NCBI RefSeq assembly: GCF_022965805.1 | Contig: NC_133117.1 | Span: 9,324,183-9,388,182, forward strand | Direction of reading: 5' to 3' | Length of the DNA: 64,000 nt | Source: Primulina eburnea | Lineage: Eukaryota; Streptophyta; Magnoliopsida; Lamiales; Gesneriaceae | In this document: positions 48,679 through 59,946 of the stretch, one piece after another | How positions within the stretch are numbered: the first letter of the stretch is position 1 | Layout: the number at the start of each line of letters is the position of its first letter | Made by a program: the position numbers and the translations under genes | The notes under the pieces: model-generated | What the model was told of the DNA's origin: nothing | What the model saw: only the letters and a program-made list of their open reading frames with translations | The model's database searches: none

Positions 48679-48719
48679 CAACTACCCCGGTCGAAGTCCA
48701 ACGAATCCCTCAACGCCAA
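48679..48719 (+). other. 41-nt block with splice-site flanks in the G2 5' LTR
   Basis: Preceded by TTGCAG and followed by GTAAGTATG. Upstream, a GTAAGTACG donor-like site lies at 48613. Copies are at 56458-56498, 63452-63492 and (40 nt) 43141-43180. Confidence 0.4.
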
Positions 48720-49551
48720 GTAAGTATGTTGACGTGCAAAGAAAATATGTTTAAGTTTTTGAGGTATGCTAAATGTCTTGTGACCATATTATGTTAGGAT
48801 TGGAAAGCGTTAAATTATGAACGGGGACCAATCCGCCCGTTAAATTATGAACGGGTTAGATCGTGGTTGTGAAACGTTAAATTATGAACGTGGATCAACT
48901 GGCCTGTTAAATTATGAACAGGGATCTTATGTATGTGACAGTGGATACGTCCCTGTCAGCCCAGTACTGTGGTGTGTCTGATCAGGCGTCTATTATGTAT
49001 GGGTCACTTGCTTTGAAACATCCTCTACGCAAAATGATGAAGTTATGTATGTTTACGTATGCAGTATGTTTATGAAAGTTTAAGTTATGGCACGTCGAAG
49101 TATGTATGTACGTATGTTCAAGTTGTAATGCGCAAGTTCAAGTTTCAAATTATGTATGTCCTATTTTAAAGTTGCATGCGACCTTATTATGTAGTACTCG
49201 TTATTCCAGTTTATACGTGTTGAGTCTTTAGACTCACTAGACTTGATCGATGCAGGTGACTATGTTGAGGAGACAGGAGGTGATGACCAAGGGGCAGGCT
49301 TGGGCTGAGTGGCAGGCTAAACCCGAGGACCGCAAGTTTATGTTTATGCAAATTTTTAAAATACTCTGATGTTTTGATTTGAACGTGAGACGTTTTGAGA
49401 TAGTTTATTTTAGCAAAATTTTATTGGTGACGGATGATGGTGAGATTTATTTTTATGAATGTTGAGTGACGACCGTATGAATGTTTTTATTTAAGAAAAT
49501 TTTTAATTCTTCCGCAAATTTTAAGTAGTGTAGAATACGGTTCGTTACAGT

Positions 49552-49563
49552 TGGTATCAGAGC
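49552..49563 (+). other. Primer binding site of G2 (initiator Met tRNA)
   Basis: TGGTATCAGAGC, complementary to the 3' end of plant initiator Met tRNA, starts two bases after the LTR. Confidence 0.95.
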
Positions 49564-49630
49564 GGTGTTCTTGTAAAGGGTTACGCCTACTGCCAGTCGC
49601 AAGAAGCTCTCGAAGTCACACCTCAAGTCT

Positions 49631-49783
49631 GTGAGTTTTAAAGTTTTGAGTTATGCTATGTACTATGCATTGGATCATGATTTCAGCATGTTTATGTTTT
49701 AAAGTTAAAATTTTGTGCATCTTATGATATTGGTATTACATTCATGCATATTGGGTTTACGTGTTGGGTAATTGTTGGAACAG
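49631..49783 (+). other. Putative leader intron of G2
   Basis: Donor AAGTCT|GTGAGTTT lies about 65 bases after the primer site; acceptor TGGAACAG ends one base before the gag ATG at 49785. The positions match those in G1. Confidence 0.45.
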
Positions 49784-49784
49784 C

Positions 49785-50924
49785 ATGCCTCCTAGACGTA
49801 TGGTTAACCAGGAAGATAGGACTGAGGACAGGGAGCACCGAGAGGAGGAAAGAGCCAATCCTCCACCTCCACCACCACCTCCAGATATGCAGGCGCAGAT
49901 ACTTGCAGGCATGACGCAGTTCTTCGCGCAGTTTGCGAGGAACCAGACTGCTGTAGGCCCCGAGGAGAGGCCTAGACCTGAGGCGGTATATGAGAGGTTC
50001 CGGAGGATGAGTCCGAAGGAGTTTGCGGGTACCACTGACCCGATGATAGCTGAAGGGTGGATCAAGTCCATCGAAGTGATTTTTGACTTTATGGAGCTGG
50101 CAGATGCTGATAGGGTACGTTGTGCCATTTTCTTATTAACTGGAGACGCCAGGCTATGGTGGGAGAGTGCGTCAGTGGCAGTCAATTTACAGGTGCTGCC
50201 TTGGAATGGTTTTAAAGAGGTTTTCTACTCCAAGTACTTCACTGAGGAAGTACGAACCCGACTCACCAACGAGTTCATGACGCTGCGGCAAGGAGATAGT
50301 AGCGTGGCAGAGTTTGTGAGAAAGTTTGAGAGGGGGTGTCACTTCGTGCCCCTCATTGCGAATGATGCCCAAGCAAAGTTGAGGCATTTTCTGAATGGTC
50401 TGCGGCCGATCCTTCGCCGTGACGTGAGAGTAGCTGGTCCCACTTCTTATGCAGTCGCCGTATCTAGAGCATTGGCGGCAGAGCAGGACCAGCGAGATAT
50501 TGAGGCAGATAGGCAGGGCAAGAGGCCCTACCAGGCTCCACCGCAGCAGCAGAATCAGAGGCCTCAGTTTAAGAGGCCGTTTCAGGGACCGCCAGCGAAG
50601 AAGCCATATCATGGACCGCCTAAGGGCAAGGGTCCAGTTCAGCAGCAAGGGGCGCCTCAGAAGCCAGTCGCCTTCCCCGTGTGTCCTAAATGCAACCGTC
50701 AGCACCCGGGGCAGTGCTTGTATGGATCAGGCAGGTGCTTCAAGTGTGGAGCTACAGATCATATGCTGAAGGAGTGCCCGCAGTGGAAGCAGCCAACCCA
50801 GGGCAGGGTATTCGCCATGCATGCACAGGAGGCGGACCCAGACACTACTTTACTTACCGGTAAACTTTTCTACCTAAGTTCAGTACTATTTGATTTGCAT
50901 GTGGAATTTTACTCGGGGTAAGTA
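49785..50924 (+). CDS. gag: G2 Gag
   Basis: The ATG at 49785 (MPPRRMVNQ) matches the usual Tekay Gag start. A charged stretch and eight consecutive Pro are followed by the retrotrans_gag domain (about residues 65-230: RFRRMSPKEFAGTTDP, WWESASVAV, FMTLRQGDSSVAEFVRKFERGCHFVPL), a Gln/Pro/Lys-rich linker and the nucleocapsid zinc knuckle CFKCGATDHMLKEC, preceded by a second Cys/His cluster (CPKCNRQHPGQC). Unspliced RNA adds about 20 intron-encoded residues and stops at 50922-50924. If the intron at 50860 is removed, the frame joins the protease. Gag would form the particle and package RNA. It is intact. Confidence 0.9.
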
Positions 50925-51010
50925 GGAATGCTAGTATTGTTTGAGTATATTTGGGTTACTATCTTGTTAGTGTCTTGGGGTATAAGTTGTGTTGTGCTAA
51001 CGCTTCTCAG
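50860..51010 (+). other. Putative intron joining gag and pol in G2
   Basis: The donor TTACCG|GTAAAC follows a codon conserved in Tekay elements; the acceptor CTTCTCAG|GGAATATT ends at 51010. The 151-bp interval has stops in the gag frame and changes frame by one, and removal joins gag (frame 3) to protease (frame 1) with a continuous conserved reading (TG, N, IFIKRL before the protease DSGATHS). G1 has a donor at the same codon. Confidence 0.65.
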
Positions 51011-54000
51011 GGAATATTTTCATAAAGAGATTAGCTACAACTGCACTGATAGATTCAGGAGCCACCCACTCCTTCATATCAGAGACGTTTGCCAATCATT
51101 TAGACCTCAAGTCCATTGGCCTAGACGTGAATTTTTCGGTAGTAGTCCCATCAGGGGAAGAGCTGTTAGCTACCAGTGTGGTCAGAGATATCGACCTAGA
51201 ACTGCATGGTCACCTAGTGTATGCAGATTTAATCATATTGCCGATGCCAGAATTCGACATTATCTTGGGCATGGACTGGCTGACTAAGAATAGAGTTCTG
51301 ATAGATTTTCAGAAGAGGTCAGTTTTAGTTAGACCGCCGGGCATGGAGCAGTTTCTTTTTGAGCCAGCCAGATGGAGAAGCTTTCCTCGCATGATTTCAT
51401 GCATGCAGGCGAGGAGTTTGATCTCCAAGGGATGTCAGGCCTTTTTGGCTAGTATTATTTCAGCGCCTGACGTGCCCACTCCTTCTATTTCAGAAGTGCC
51501 AGTAGTCAGCGAATTTCCAGACGTCTTTCCTGATGACGTCACCGGCCTTCCACCAGAGAGAGAGGTGGAATTTGCAATCGATCTCGTGCTAGGCACAGCG
51601 CCAATCTCTAAGGCGCCATACAGGTTAGCTCCAGCTGAGGTGTTAGAGCTCAAGCAGCAGATTCAAGAGCTCCTCAACAAAGGCTTTATCCGCCCCAGTT
51701 TCTCACCGTGGGGCGCACCAGTGCTCTTTGTGAAGAAGAAGGATGGGAGCATAAGGTTGTGCATCGATTACCGTTAACTAAACAAGGTAACGATTAAGAA
51801 CAAATACCCGTTGCCTAGAATCGAAGACTTGTTCGATCAGTTGCAGGGAGCTACCGTGTTCTCTAAGATAGATCTTCGATCAGGGTATCATCAGCTGAAA
51901 GTGAAGGATGCAGATGTTCATAAGACCGCTTTCAGGACCAGATACGGGCATTACGAGTTCTTAGTAATGCCGTTTGGATTGACCAATGCTCCAGCAATTT
52001 TCATGGATCTCATGAACCGAGTATTTCAGCCGTTCCTCGACCAATTCGTCATAGTATTCATTGACGACATTCTAATATACTCGAAGAGCCATGAAGAGCA
52101 CAACCAGCACTTGAGGACAGTATTACAGACATTGCAGAGTCGCAAGTTATTTGCGAAGTTCAGTAAGTGTGAATTTTGGCTGCAGAAAGTTGCATTTTTG
52201 GGGCATATAGTATCCAGCAGCGGTATTGAGGTGGACCCATCGAAGGTAGCAGCCGTTAAGGAATGGGTTGAGCCAAAGAACGCATCAGAAATCCGCAGCT
52301 TTTTGGGTTTAGCAGGCTACTACCGTAAGTTTATTAAGGGATTTTCGTCCATAGCAGTGCCGCTCACCTCACTAACCAAGAAAAATGCAGAGTTTGTGTG
52401 GAGCGAGGAATGCCAGAAGAGCTTCGACACCTTGAAGCAAGCTCTTATTTCAGCGCCAGTGCTATCCATGCCGACAGGGCAAGGCGAGTTTGTGCTTTAT
52501 ACCGATGCATCTAAGCTCGGATTAGGCGCAGTGTTGATGCAGCAAGGTCGGGTCATAGCTTATGCTTCCAGACAGTTAAAGGTGCACGAGAAGAACTACC
52601 CGACGCACGATCTTGAGTTAGCCGCCGTCGTCTTCGCGCTGAAAATTTGGAGACACTATCTATACGGCGAGAAATGTCAGATTTTCACCGACGACAAGAG
52701 TCTCAAATATTTCTTCACGCAGAAAGAATTGAATATGAGGCAGAGACGGTGGTTAGAACTGGTGAAAGACTACGATTGCGAGATTAGCTACCATCCGGGA
52801 AAAGCTAACGTCGTGGCAGACGCTTTGAGCAGAAAGGTGGCAGTCATAGCACAATTGTCAGCTCAGAAACCCCTTCAATCTGAGATTCAGAAGTTTGGTC
52901 TAGAGATTTATCGTGATGGCAAGGCTCCTAGGCTGTCTAATCTGACAGTCAAATCTGATTTGCTAGACCGAATCCGAGCAGGTCAGCCTTCAGATGAGCA
53001 GTTACAGAAATGGAGACTGAAAGACGAAGCCAAGGGCAGTGTGCTGTACACCAGTTTCGGACGGCATTGTGAGATACAGAGGTAGAATGTGGGTGCCTAG
53101 TGTTGGTTCGATCAGACAGGATATTTTGACAGAGGCACACGCATCTCCGTATTCCATTCACCCAGGAGGCACCAAGATGTACAAAGACCTTCAGTTATTG
53201 TATTGGAGGCCAGGGATGAAGCGAGACATCCGTAGGTTCGTATCAGAATGTCTCACTTGTCAGCAAGTAAAAGCTGAACATCAGAGACCAGCAGGGTTGG
53301 TAAAGTCACTCCCCATCCCCGAGTGGAAGTGGGAGAACATTACTATGGATTTTGTAGTTGGGTTGCCGAGATCAGTCAGAGGATCGAATTCCATTTGGGT
53401 TATAGTGGACCGACTCACTAAGTCAGCGCATTTTCTGCCAGTGAAGACGACTTTCTCCATGACGCAGTATGCGGATCTTTATATCCAGGAGATCGTCCGG
53501 TTGCATGGTTTCTCAGCCTCTATTGTGTCCGATAGGGACCCGAGGTTTACATCGTCCTTCTGGAAGAGCTTACATGCAGCTATGGGGACGAAGTTGCTTT
53601 TTAGTACAGCTTTTCACCCGCAGACAGATGGCCAGTCTGAGCGAGTGATTCAGATTTTAGAGGATTTGCTAAGGGCATGAATGATTGACTTCCAAGGAAA
53701 TTGGGAGTCTAGACTACCTCTAGTGGAGTTCACATACAACAACAGTTTCCAAGCATCTATTGGTATGGCTCCCTACGAGGCATTGTATGGGAGGAAGTGC
53801 AGATCACCAGTTCATTGGGATGAAGTTGGTGAGAGGACAGAACTTGGCCCAGAAATAGTTCAGCAGACTGCAGACGTGGTGGTCAAAATTCGTGATAGAA
53901 TGAAGACCGCCCAGAGCCGTCAGAAGAGCTATGCAGATAAAAGAAGGAGAGATCTCGAGTTTGCCGTAGGAGATCACGTTTTTATCAAGATAGCACCTAT

Positions 54001-54391
54001 GAAGGGTGTTATGAGATTTGGAAAGAGAGGCAAGTTGAGTCCGAGGTTTATTGGACCGTTTGAGATCTTGGACAGAGTTGGGACGCTAGCGTATCGTGTA
54101 GCCTTTCCGCCGAATCTGGCCGGGGTGCACAACGTGTTCCATGTCTCGATGCTGAGAAAATATTTGGCTAATCCTTCTCATGTTCTGAGTTATGAGCCGC
54201 TGCAGTTGACTCCAGACCTGTCTTATGAGGAGAAACCAGTCCAAATCCTAGACAGACAGGAGCGCAGACTTCGGAACAAGACGACTAAGTTGGTCAAAGT
54301 TCAATGGCTGAACCAATCAGTGGAAGAGGCCACTTGGGAGTCAGAGACAGATATGAGACTTCGCTACCCGGAATTGTTCGGTAAGGCTTAA
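51011..54391 (+). pseudogene. pol: G2 Pol, nearly intact, three lesions
   Basis: Protease: [10 protein letters not shown] and the later [17 protein letters not shown], then TAA (51775), [33 protein letters not shown] and catalytic FIDDILIYS. RNase [15 protein letters not shown] and [11 protein letters not shown] one-base insertion near 53050 shifts to frame 2. Integrase: H..H in HPGGTKMYKDLQ region, C-X2-C in CLTCQQVK, then core D (MDFVVGLP), D (SDRDPRFT) and E (QSERVIQ); TGA at 53678 follows. The rest includes the GPF..I-L-RVG/GTLAYR module and the chromodomain-like tail; stop at 54389. Other copies must have supplied the enzymes, or the lesions came after insertion. Confidence 0.92.
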
Positions 54392-54411
54392 TTTCGAGGA
54401 CGAAATTTTTA

Positions 54412-54427
54412 TAAGTGGGGGAGGAAC
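54412..54427 (+). other. Polypurine tract of G2
   Basis: AAGTGGGGGAGGAAC directly before the LTR start TGTAGAG. Confidence 0.9.
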
Positions 54428-57328
54428 TGTAGAGCCCAATTTCGTACACATAAAACCCATGCATTTATTTAAATTAGTAAAGCATTTAATTTATTTTAAA
54501 GGAGTTTAGTCATGCATAATTATTTAAATGCATTATCTTTAATTTAATTACGTTTATGCAATGCACGTTAAAATGTCTTTCGAGTTTCATGTTTCAGGCG
54601 ATTATTCGAGGCGGGATTGAGGAAAAGACCCGGGGACGATTTTTGGCAATTTTAAAGATGGTATTTTATTTTAAGTTGAGTTTGGGGGCATTTTAAATAA
54701 TTTAGTGAGTTTTAGCATTTTTGAGCCTAAATGTTTAGTTAGTGATTTTAAGAGTTTAAAACTTTTAAAATTTAGTATTTTATGAGATGTTAGTATTGTG
54801 AATCCTAAATTTATTTATTTTTGTGAGTTTATGATTTTAGAACTTTTAAAGTCTAGTATGGTGTGCGATATTTTAACTAAAGAGTTTTATTTAAAAGTTA
54901 AGTGTGAGTTAGTGTTTTGATTAGTAGACTATTATTTTAATTAAACAAAAGCTAGTCTCCTAATTTATTTAATACCCACGCACACACACAAACCCACTTT
55001 TACACACACTAAAACTCACGTATAACACACACAACACACACACTAGTTATTTTTCAGATTTTAAAAGATAGAAAAGTTTAGGGTTCTTCTCCTTCGAGCA
55101 GCCGCCCCCTCCCCCTATTATTTTTCCCTGCAAGTTTCGGTGGATTTTATTGCAAGAAATCGGTGCCACGTTCGTCCCGGATCAACCTCGCTCCTATCTC
55201 CGCTTCGGTGTCGTCGTTCGGTAACGTTTATCGTTAAAAAGGCACGTATAATCTGTTCTTGCTGTGTCGATCAAGTCATATACTGTATTGCGTTGTTTTT
55301 ATGCGTAAAAGTTATGTATGATGATAGTATTTTGAGCGGATCATGAATCGGATCAATTTCGAAGGAAAATTTTTAGATCTAAAACTCGTTTTTCTGTTCA
55401 TGTCAAAACTGCGATTTTTCTGTTCATATTTTGGGAAAACTTTCAACGACAAAAACGTAGAACTCTTCGATACCTTCGAATTGATATATGATTCGAAATT
55501 TTTGGACGAAAAATGAGTGAGTTATGATATTTTCCGTGCGACTGCGCAAACTGGAATTTTCAGAAAATTATGTTATTGATACGTTTCTTGAAGTTTATTG
55601 TTGCAGGCTTCGTTGGGGATCGACGGGTGTTTGTTGCTGCGAATAAGTATATTGGTAAAGATGTTTGGAGTATTTTTGAGGCTTTGTTCCATGTCGTTAG
55701 GCACCACGTTGAATTAAGCGTCGTAGGAGGAGAAATTGATATCAAATCCGTTTTGTGTCGTTGGTTGTGAATTGTTACGCTTGGGGTTGATTTTAATATT
55801 CACTCAGGTTTGGCATATTGTTATGGTGTTCTATGAATGTCTTGAGGAGTAGTTTTGTAGCCATTGAAGTTGATTAGGGAGAAGAATTTTAGTTGACAGA
55901 TTTTCACGCAGGTTTCAGCGTTCAGTAGCTATACGGACCTAGGGACGGACCCTGACACGGGGTCCGTGTCTTTGCTTTCCCCTTGGTGCGTCTATACAGT
56001 AGGTACACGGACCTGGTTCCGGATCCTTACACGGGGTCCGTGCCCCGTCCCTTCCCGAGTACTCCTATCACAGTATGTACACGGACCCTCACCCGGACCC
56101 TCACACGGGGTCCGTGTCTTCGAGTTTCAGTCGATGTCCTCTTCCAGAGCCTACACGGACCCCCATCCGGACCCAAGCACGGGGTCCGTGCCTCCTTCAT
56201 TTTTTTGACACGTACTTTACAGTAGGTAGACGGACCCGTACACGGACCCGGGCTAGGGATCCGTGTACACACTGTTTGGGAAAAATATATTTTTGGTACT
56301 TTTAAGTTCGAAGTTATGGCTTAGTGCAAGGATTATTATGGTCATGTCATGGATAATTATAGAAGGTCCTAAGGTATGATCGAGCTTGAGAGTAAGTATG
56401 ATTTCTACGTCTAAGTTTTGCATGTTAAGCCTTTGAATTCATGTTAGTACGTTGCAGCAACTACCCCGGTCGAAGTCCAACGAATCCCTCAACGCCAAGT
56501 AAGTATGTTGACGTGCAAAGAAAATATGTTTAAGTTTTTGAGGTATGCTAAATGTCTTGTGACCATATTATGTTAGGATTGGAAAGCGTTAAATTATGAA
56601 TGGGGACCAATCCGCCCGTTAAATTATGAACGGGTTAGATCGTGGTTGTGAAACGTTAAATTATGAACGTGGATCAACTGGCCTGTTAAATTATGAACAG
56701 GGATCTTATGTATGTGACAGTGGATACGTCCCTGTCAGCCCAGTACTGTGGTGTGTCTGATCAGGCGTCTATTATGTATGGGTGACTTGCTTTGAAACAT
56801 CCTCTACGCAAAATGATGAAGTTATGTATGTTTACGTATGCAGTATGTTTATGAAAGTTTAAGTTATGGCACGTCGAAGTATGTATGTACGTATGTTCAA
56901 GTTGTAATGCGCAAGTTCAAGTTTCAAATTATGTATGTCCTATTTTAAAGTTGCATGCGACCTTATTATGTAGTACTCGTTATTCCAGTTTATACGTGTT
57001 GAGTCTTTAGACTCACTAGACTTGATCGATGCAGGTGACTATGTTGAGGAGACAGGAGGTGATGACCAAGGGGCAGGCTTGGGCTGAGTGGCAGGCTAAA
57101 CCCGAGGACCGCAAGTTTATGTTTATGCAAATTTTTAAAATACTCTGATGTTTTGATTTGAACGTGAGACGTTTTAAGACAGTTTATTTTAGCAAAATTT
57201 TATTGGTGACGGATGATGGTGAGATTTATTTTTATGAATGTTGAGTGACGACCGTATGAATGTTTTTATTTAAGAAAATTTTTAATTCTTCCGCAAATTT
57301 TAAGTAGTGTAGAATACGGTTCGTTACA
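54428..57328 (+). repeat. 3' LTR of G2
   Basis: 2901 bp, nearly identical to the 5' LTR. Differences that I noted include cacg/caca at the start, one fewer C at about 55108, agatag/agacag near 57175 and nine or so single substitutions. Confidence 0.95.
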
Positions 57329-57333
57329 GATGA

Positions 57334-58461
57334 ATTAGATCGAGTTTGGTATTAAACTAAGCGAAAAACACTCGAAATAATCATTCGTTAAGAAACACTG
57401 ATATATTTTAAATATTCTGTGCAACTGAATAAGTTGAATCAGTTTAGACATATATCAGTTCAGTTATGGTGAAGAACTGAACCGACGGATGATATATTTA
57501 GTTGAAGACAATAGTTAAACAATTAGTTGAAGACAATAGTTAAACAATAGTTAAACAATTAAATACACAAGATATATTTATGGATGTTCGGAGACTTCAA
57601 CTGCTCCTACGTAACCCCTTCTACCACATTGGGTATAATTCAATAGAAGACTTTGATTAATTACAACAGGTGTAATAACCCACCCAGCTTAGGACTTACC
57701 CACTGCCTAACTGAACTCCTAGACTAGACGGAAGGACAGCACCTTCCAGTCAACACTTGTTTAACGTCTATGTGAAAGACTACATACACAAGTTTATTGT
57801 ATTTGTGAAAGACTGTATTTGAGTGGTGGTGTGTGTGTGTGTGAGAACCGATCTTTGAAAACTACCCGAAAGTATTCTCACACACTGAGGAAAATATTCT
57901 TCTAAAACTAAGCTGATAACACGTTGAAGTGTTCCCTCTGGGCTGATTGCTTCTTGTAAGCTGATAAGTAAATAAAAGTGCCATTTCTTTTGGTTTACAC
58001 ACACTCTTGTATGTGTTCTCTCTTATTGCTGATGGTCAGAGCTTGTATATATATTGAGGCATTGAGACCGTACTTCAAGACTCATCACATGTGATCGTTA
58101 GAGCTTTGAATGCGTTCCTTGGTATATGTGTCTTGACTTTTCTGACATGCTTCCAGGAATCTCTCGAATTTAATCTTTGCTGCAACGTCTATTATTGTAC
58201 TTTTGATTGTATAGTTGTTCTGTATCTTTGTGCGTAGCTAGAATCCACTAAGATAAGCTTGTCTTGATCTACAACTGAATGATTCCTAACTGATGTCCTA
58301 ACTGGTTATCTGAACTGATCTTCAGTTGGGCTGGTGAAATCAGCTGACTCGTCAATTGAACTGATTTCACTCTTTCAGTTAAACTGGTCAGCTGGGTTCT
58401 TCATCAGTTGAACTCTTCATCAGCTAGCCGGGCTTCTGAAGGTCTTCTGCTGAACCACTTA
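57334..58461 (-). repeat. Sirevirus LTR-like sequence, third family, minus strand
   Basis: Read on the minus strand it has the layout of Sirevirus LTRs: a TATA box (TATATATACAAG, about 58045), AAGTCCTAAGCTGGGTGGG, CAAAGTCTTCTA.TG, and GGTAGAAGGGGTTACGTAGGAG-like text (57600-57700). The sequence differs from both other Sirevirus LTRs in the window. Neither LTR end is certain; the left end is near the G2 boundary and the right is truncated by the S2 LTR. Confidence 0.6.
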
Positions 58462-59705
58462 TGTTGAGATCGGGAAAGAATTTGGGGGGGGGGGGGGGGG
58501 GGGGGTCAATGAACTCTTTCAAAATTTTCTCCTTTAAAACGTTGATTTCAACTGTTTTTGAGGCGGTTGAAAATTCTTCTCAAAAGGTTGGAAATGTGAA
58601 CTACCATTAAGTGCGGAAAACGGTTCACAATTTCCAATGACAACTTAAACACGTTAATAGGCTTAACAAAAATTTGAGGCTGGAAAAGTAAGTGCTTGTG
58701 AGAAATAACCCTTCTTCTTCTTCTTCTTCTTGAAGGATTCCACTAAAAGACTTTGGCTTTACAAACTTTTTGCAACAGCCTACTCCAATCAGGACTTATC
58801 GCGCTGCCTGTTTTGGAACTCTTAATGATCATTTTACACTTCTGGATTTTAAGAATAATCAGTTTACCAGACACCAAGACTTAATCGAATAACCAAAAGG
58901 TTACTGATATAACTAAACAATTTGGTTTACGTAGCACGAAGATGATCCTTAGATGATTGAGCGTATTTCTGTTCAACGCGTGCTGATTGAGCGATGAAGT
59001 ATGTAGACTTTTGATAGCGCTCTAAATCTTTTGAGTATGCAAGCTAATGATGATTTTTAGCAGTGAATAGATTGATATTTCTCGTGTGTATTCATCTTGC
59101 ATACTTCTCTGTTAATATAGCCGATCTTCCTAACGGTCGGGAAGGACAAACAACGTTAACCTAAGCCACTGAATAGATGTGTCGTTGTCGTCTTTATGAG
59201 CATTAAATGTTCTTCAATCGACGCATTTAATGTTCTTTTTGCCCATCGTAGTTCTGAAACACTTTTCTTGAGGAGTTCTTTTTATGGTAACTGTTTTCGA
59301 CATTAGAACTTTTTAGTCTATATTTGATCTTCCTTTTCTGGGATATAGACATAAATGCAGATCATTCTTGGGACCGGTGTAAAGATAAGTTAAATTTGAG
59401 GCGGTGTAATACTTTGAATGTCTAGAGCCGGTCAGAGAATGTCTTTGAATAAATGAGCAATAAATTGCTTTCTTTAATGATCTGGTTCTGAGGAAGATCA
59501 TTTACGTCCAAATTCCAGCTGTCTGAAATTCAAGCGGTTTAGACTTCTTGTGCTTTAGCCGGTTGAAACATTTTCTTGATGCTGAGTTGGACGGTTGAAC
59601 TGATACATGTTACATATATGAAAAACAGTTGTTTCCTGAAACAGTGAAATGTTGTCTTGATTTTGTCATACACCAAAATTCTTGGGTAATAATAATTTCT
59701 TAACA
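58462..59705 (-). repeat. 3' LTR of S2
   Basis: Minus-strand start TGTTAAGAAATT and end CCGATCTCAACA. The C-rich motif near the 3' end, normally a few C, is 22 bases long here (G run at 58484-58505 on the + strand). A TTC microsatellite lies at about 58710-58727. Confidence 0.75.
58484..58505. repeat. (G)22 homopolymer at the S2 LTR end
   Basis: 22 consecutive G, an expansion of the conserved C-run (minus strand) near the 3' end of Sirevirus LTRs. Confidence 0.95.
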
Positions 59706-59722
59706 ATTTTCTCCTTTTTGGT
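59706..59722 (-). other. Polypurine tract of S2
   Basis: Minus strand: TCACCAAAAAGGAGAAAAT directly before TGTTAAG, preceded by TTTTGTCA, the common Sirevirus arrangement. Confidence 0.75.
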
Positions 59723-59946
59723 GATGACAAAACTCAGCTGGAAGACTATAAAACACAATGATCTTTAAAGAGATATGTAAGACCAAAAGTATTGTATTTC
59801 ATTTAGTAAATGAAATTATATTTTTTGAAATGACCAACTTAACGTTTCTTTTGACATGACGTTTGTTCTGCTGCTCTGTCTTCCTTTTCTTTCAACTCTT
59901 CTAATTCTTTCATTACAGATAATTCTGCTTCTTGAATTACCCTTTG
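59723..59946. other. Spacer between S2 env-like ORF and polypurine tract
   Basis: No gene. Ordinary 3' untranslated part of the element. Confidence 0.5.

Larger units (their letters stand above)
46648..49549 (+). repeat. 5' LTR of G2
   Basis: Begins TGTAGAGCCC and ends GGTTCGTTACA. Near 47290-47450 there is a leader-like, GC-richer part. It contains the hairpin array (48150-48490), the 41-nt block and the palindrome TGAGTCTTTAGACTCA (49221-49236). Confidence 0.95.
46648..57328 (+). mobile_element. Young complete Ty3/gypsy chromovirus G2 (Tekay/Del type)
   Basis: A 10.7-kb element with perfect 5-bp duplication GATGA (46643-46647 and 57329-57333), LTRs of 2902 and 2901 bp that differ at about a dozen positions, a Met-tRNA primer site, gag, pol in gypsy order and a polypurine tract. 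The C-terminus of integrase ends in a group II type chromodomain-like segment (VKVQWLNQSVEEATWE). Only three lesions break pol: TAA at 51775, a one-base insertion near 53050 and TGA at 53678. Confidence 0.95.
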
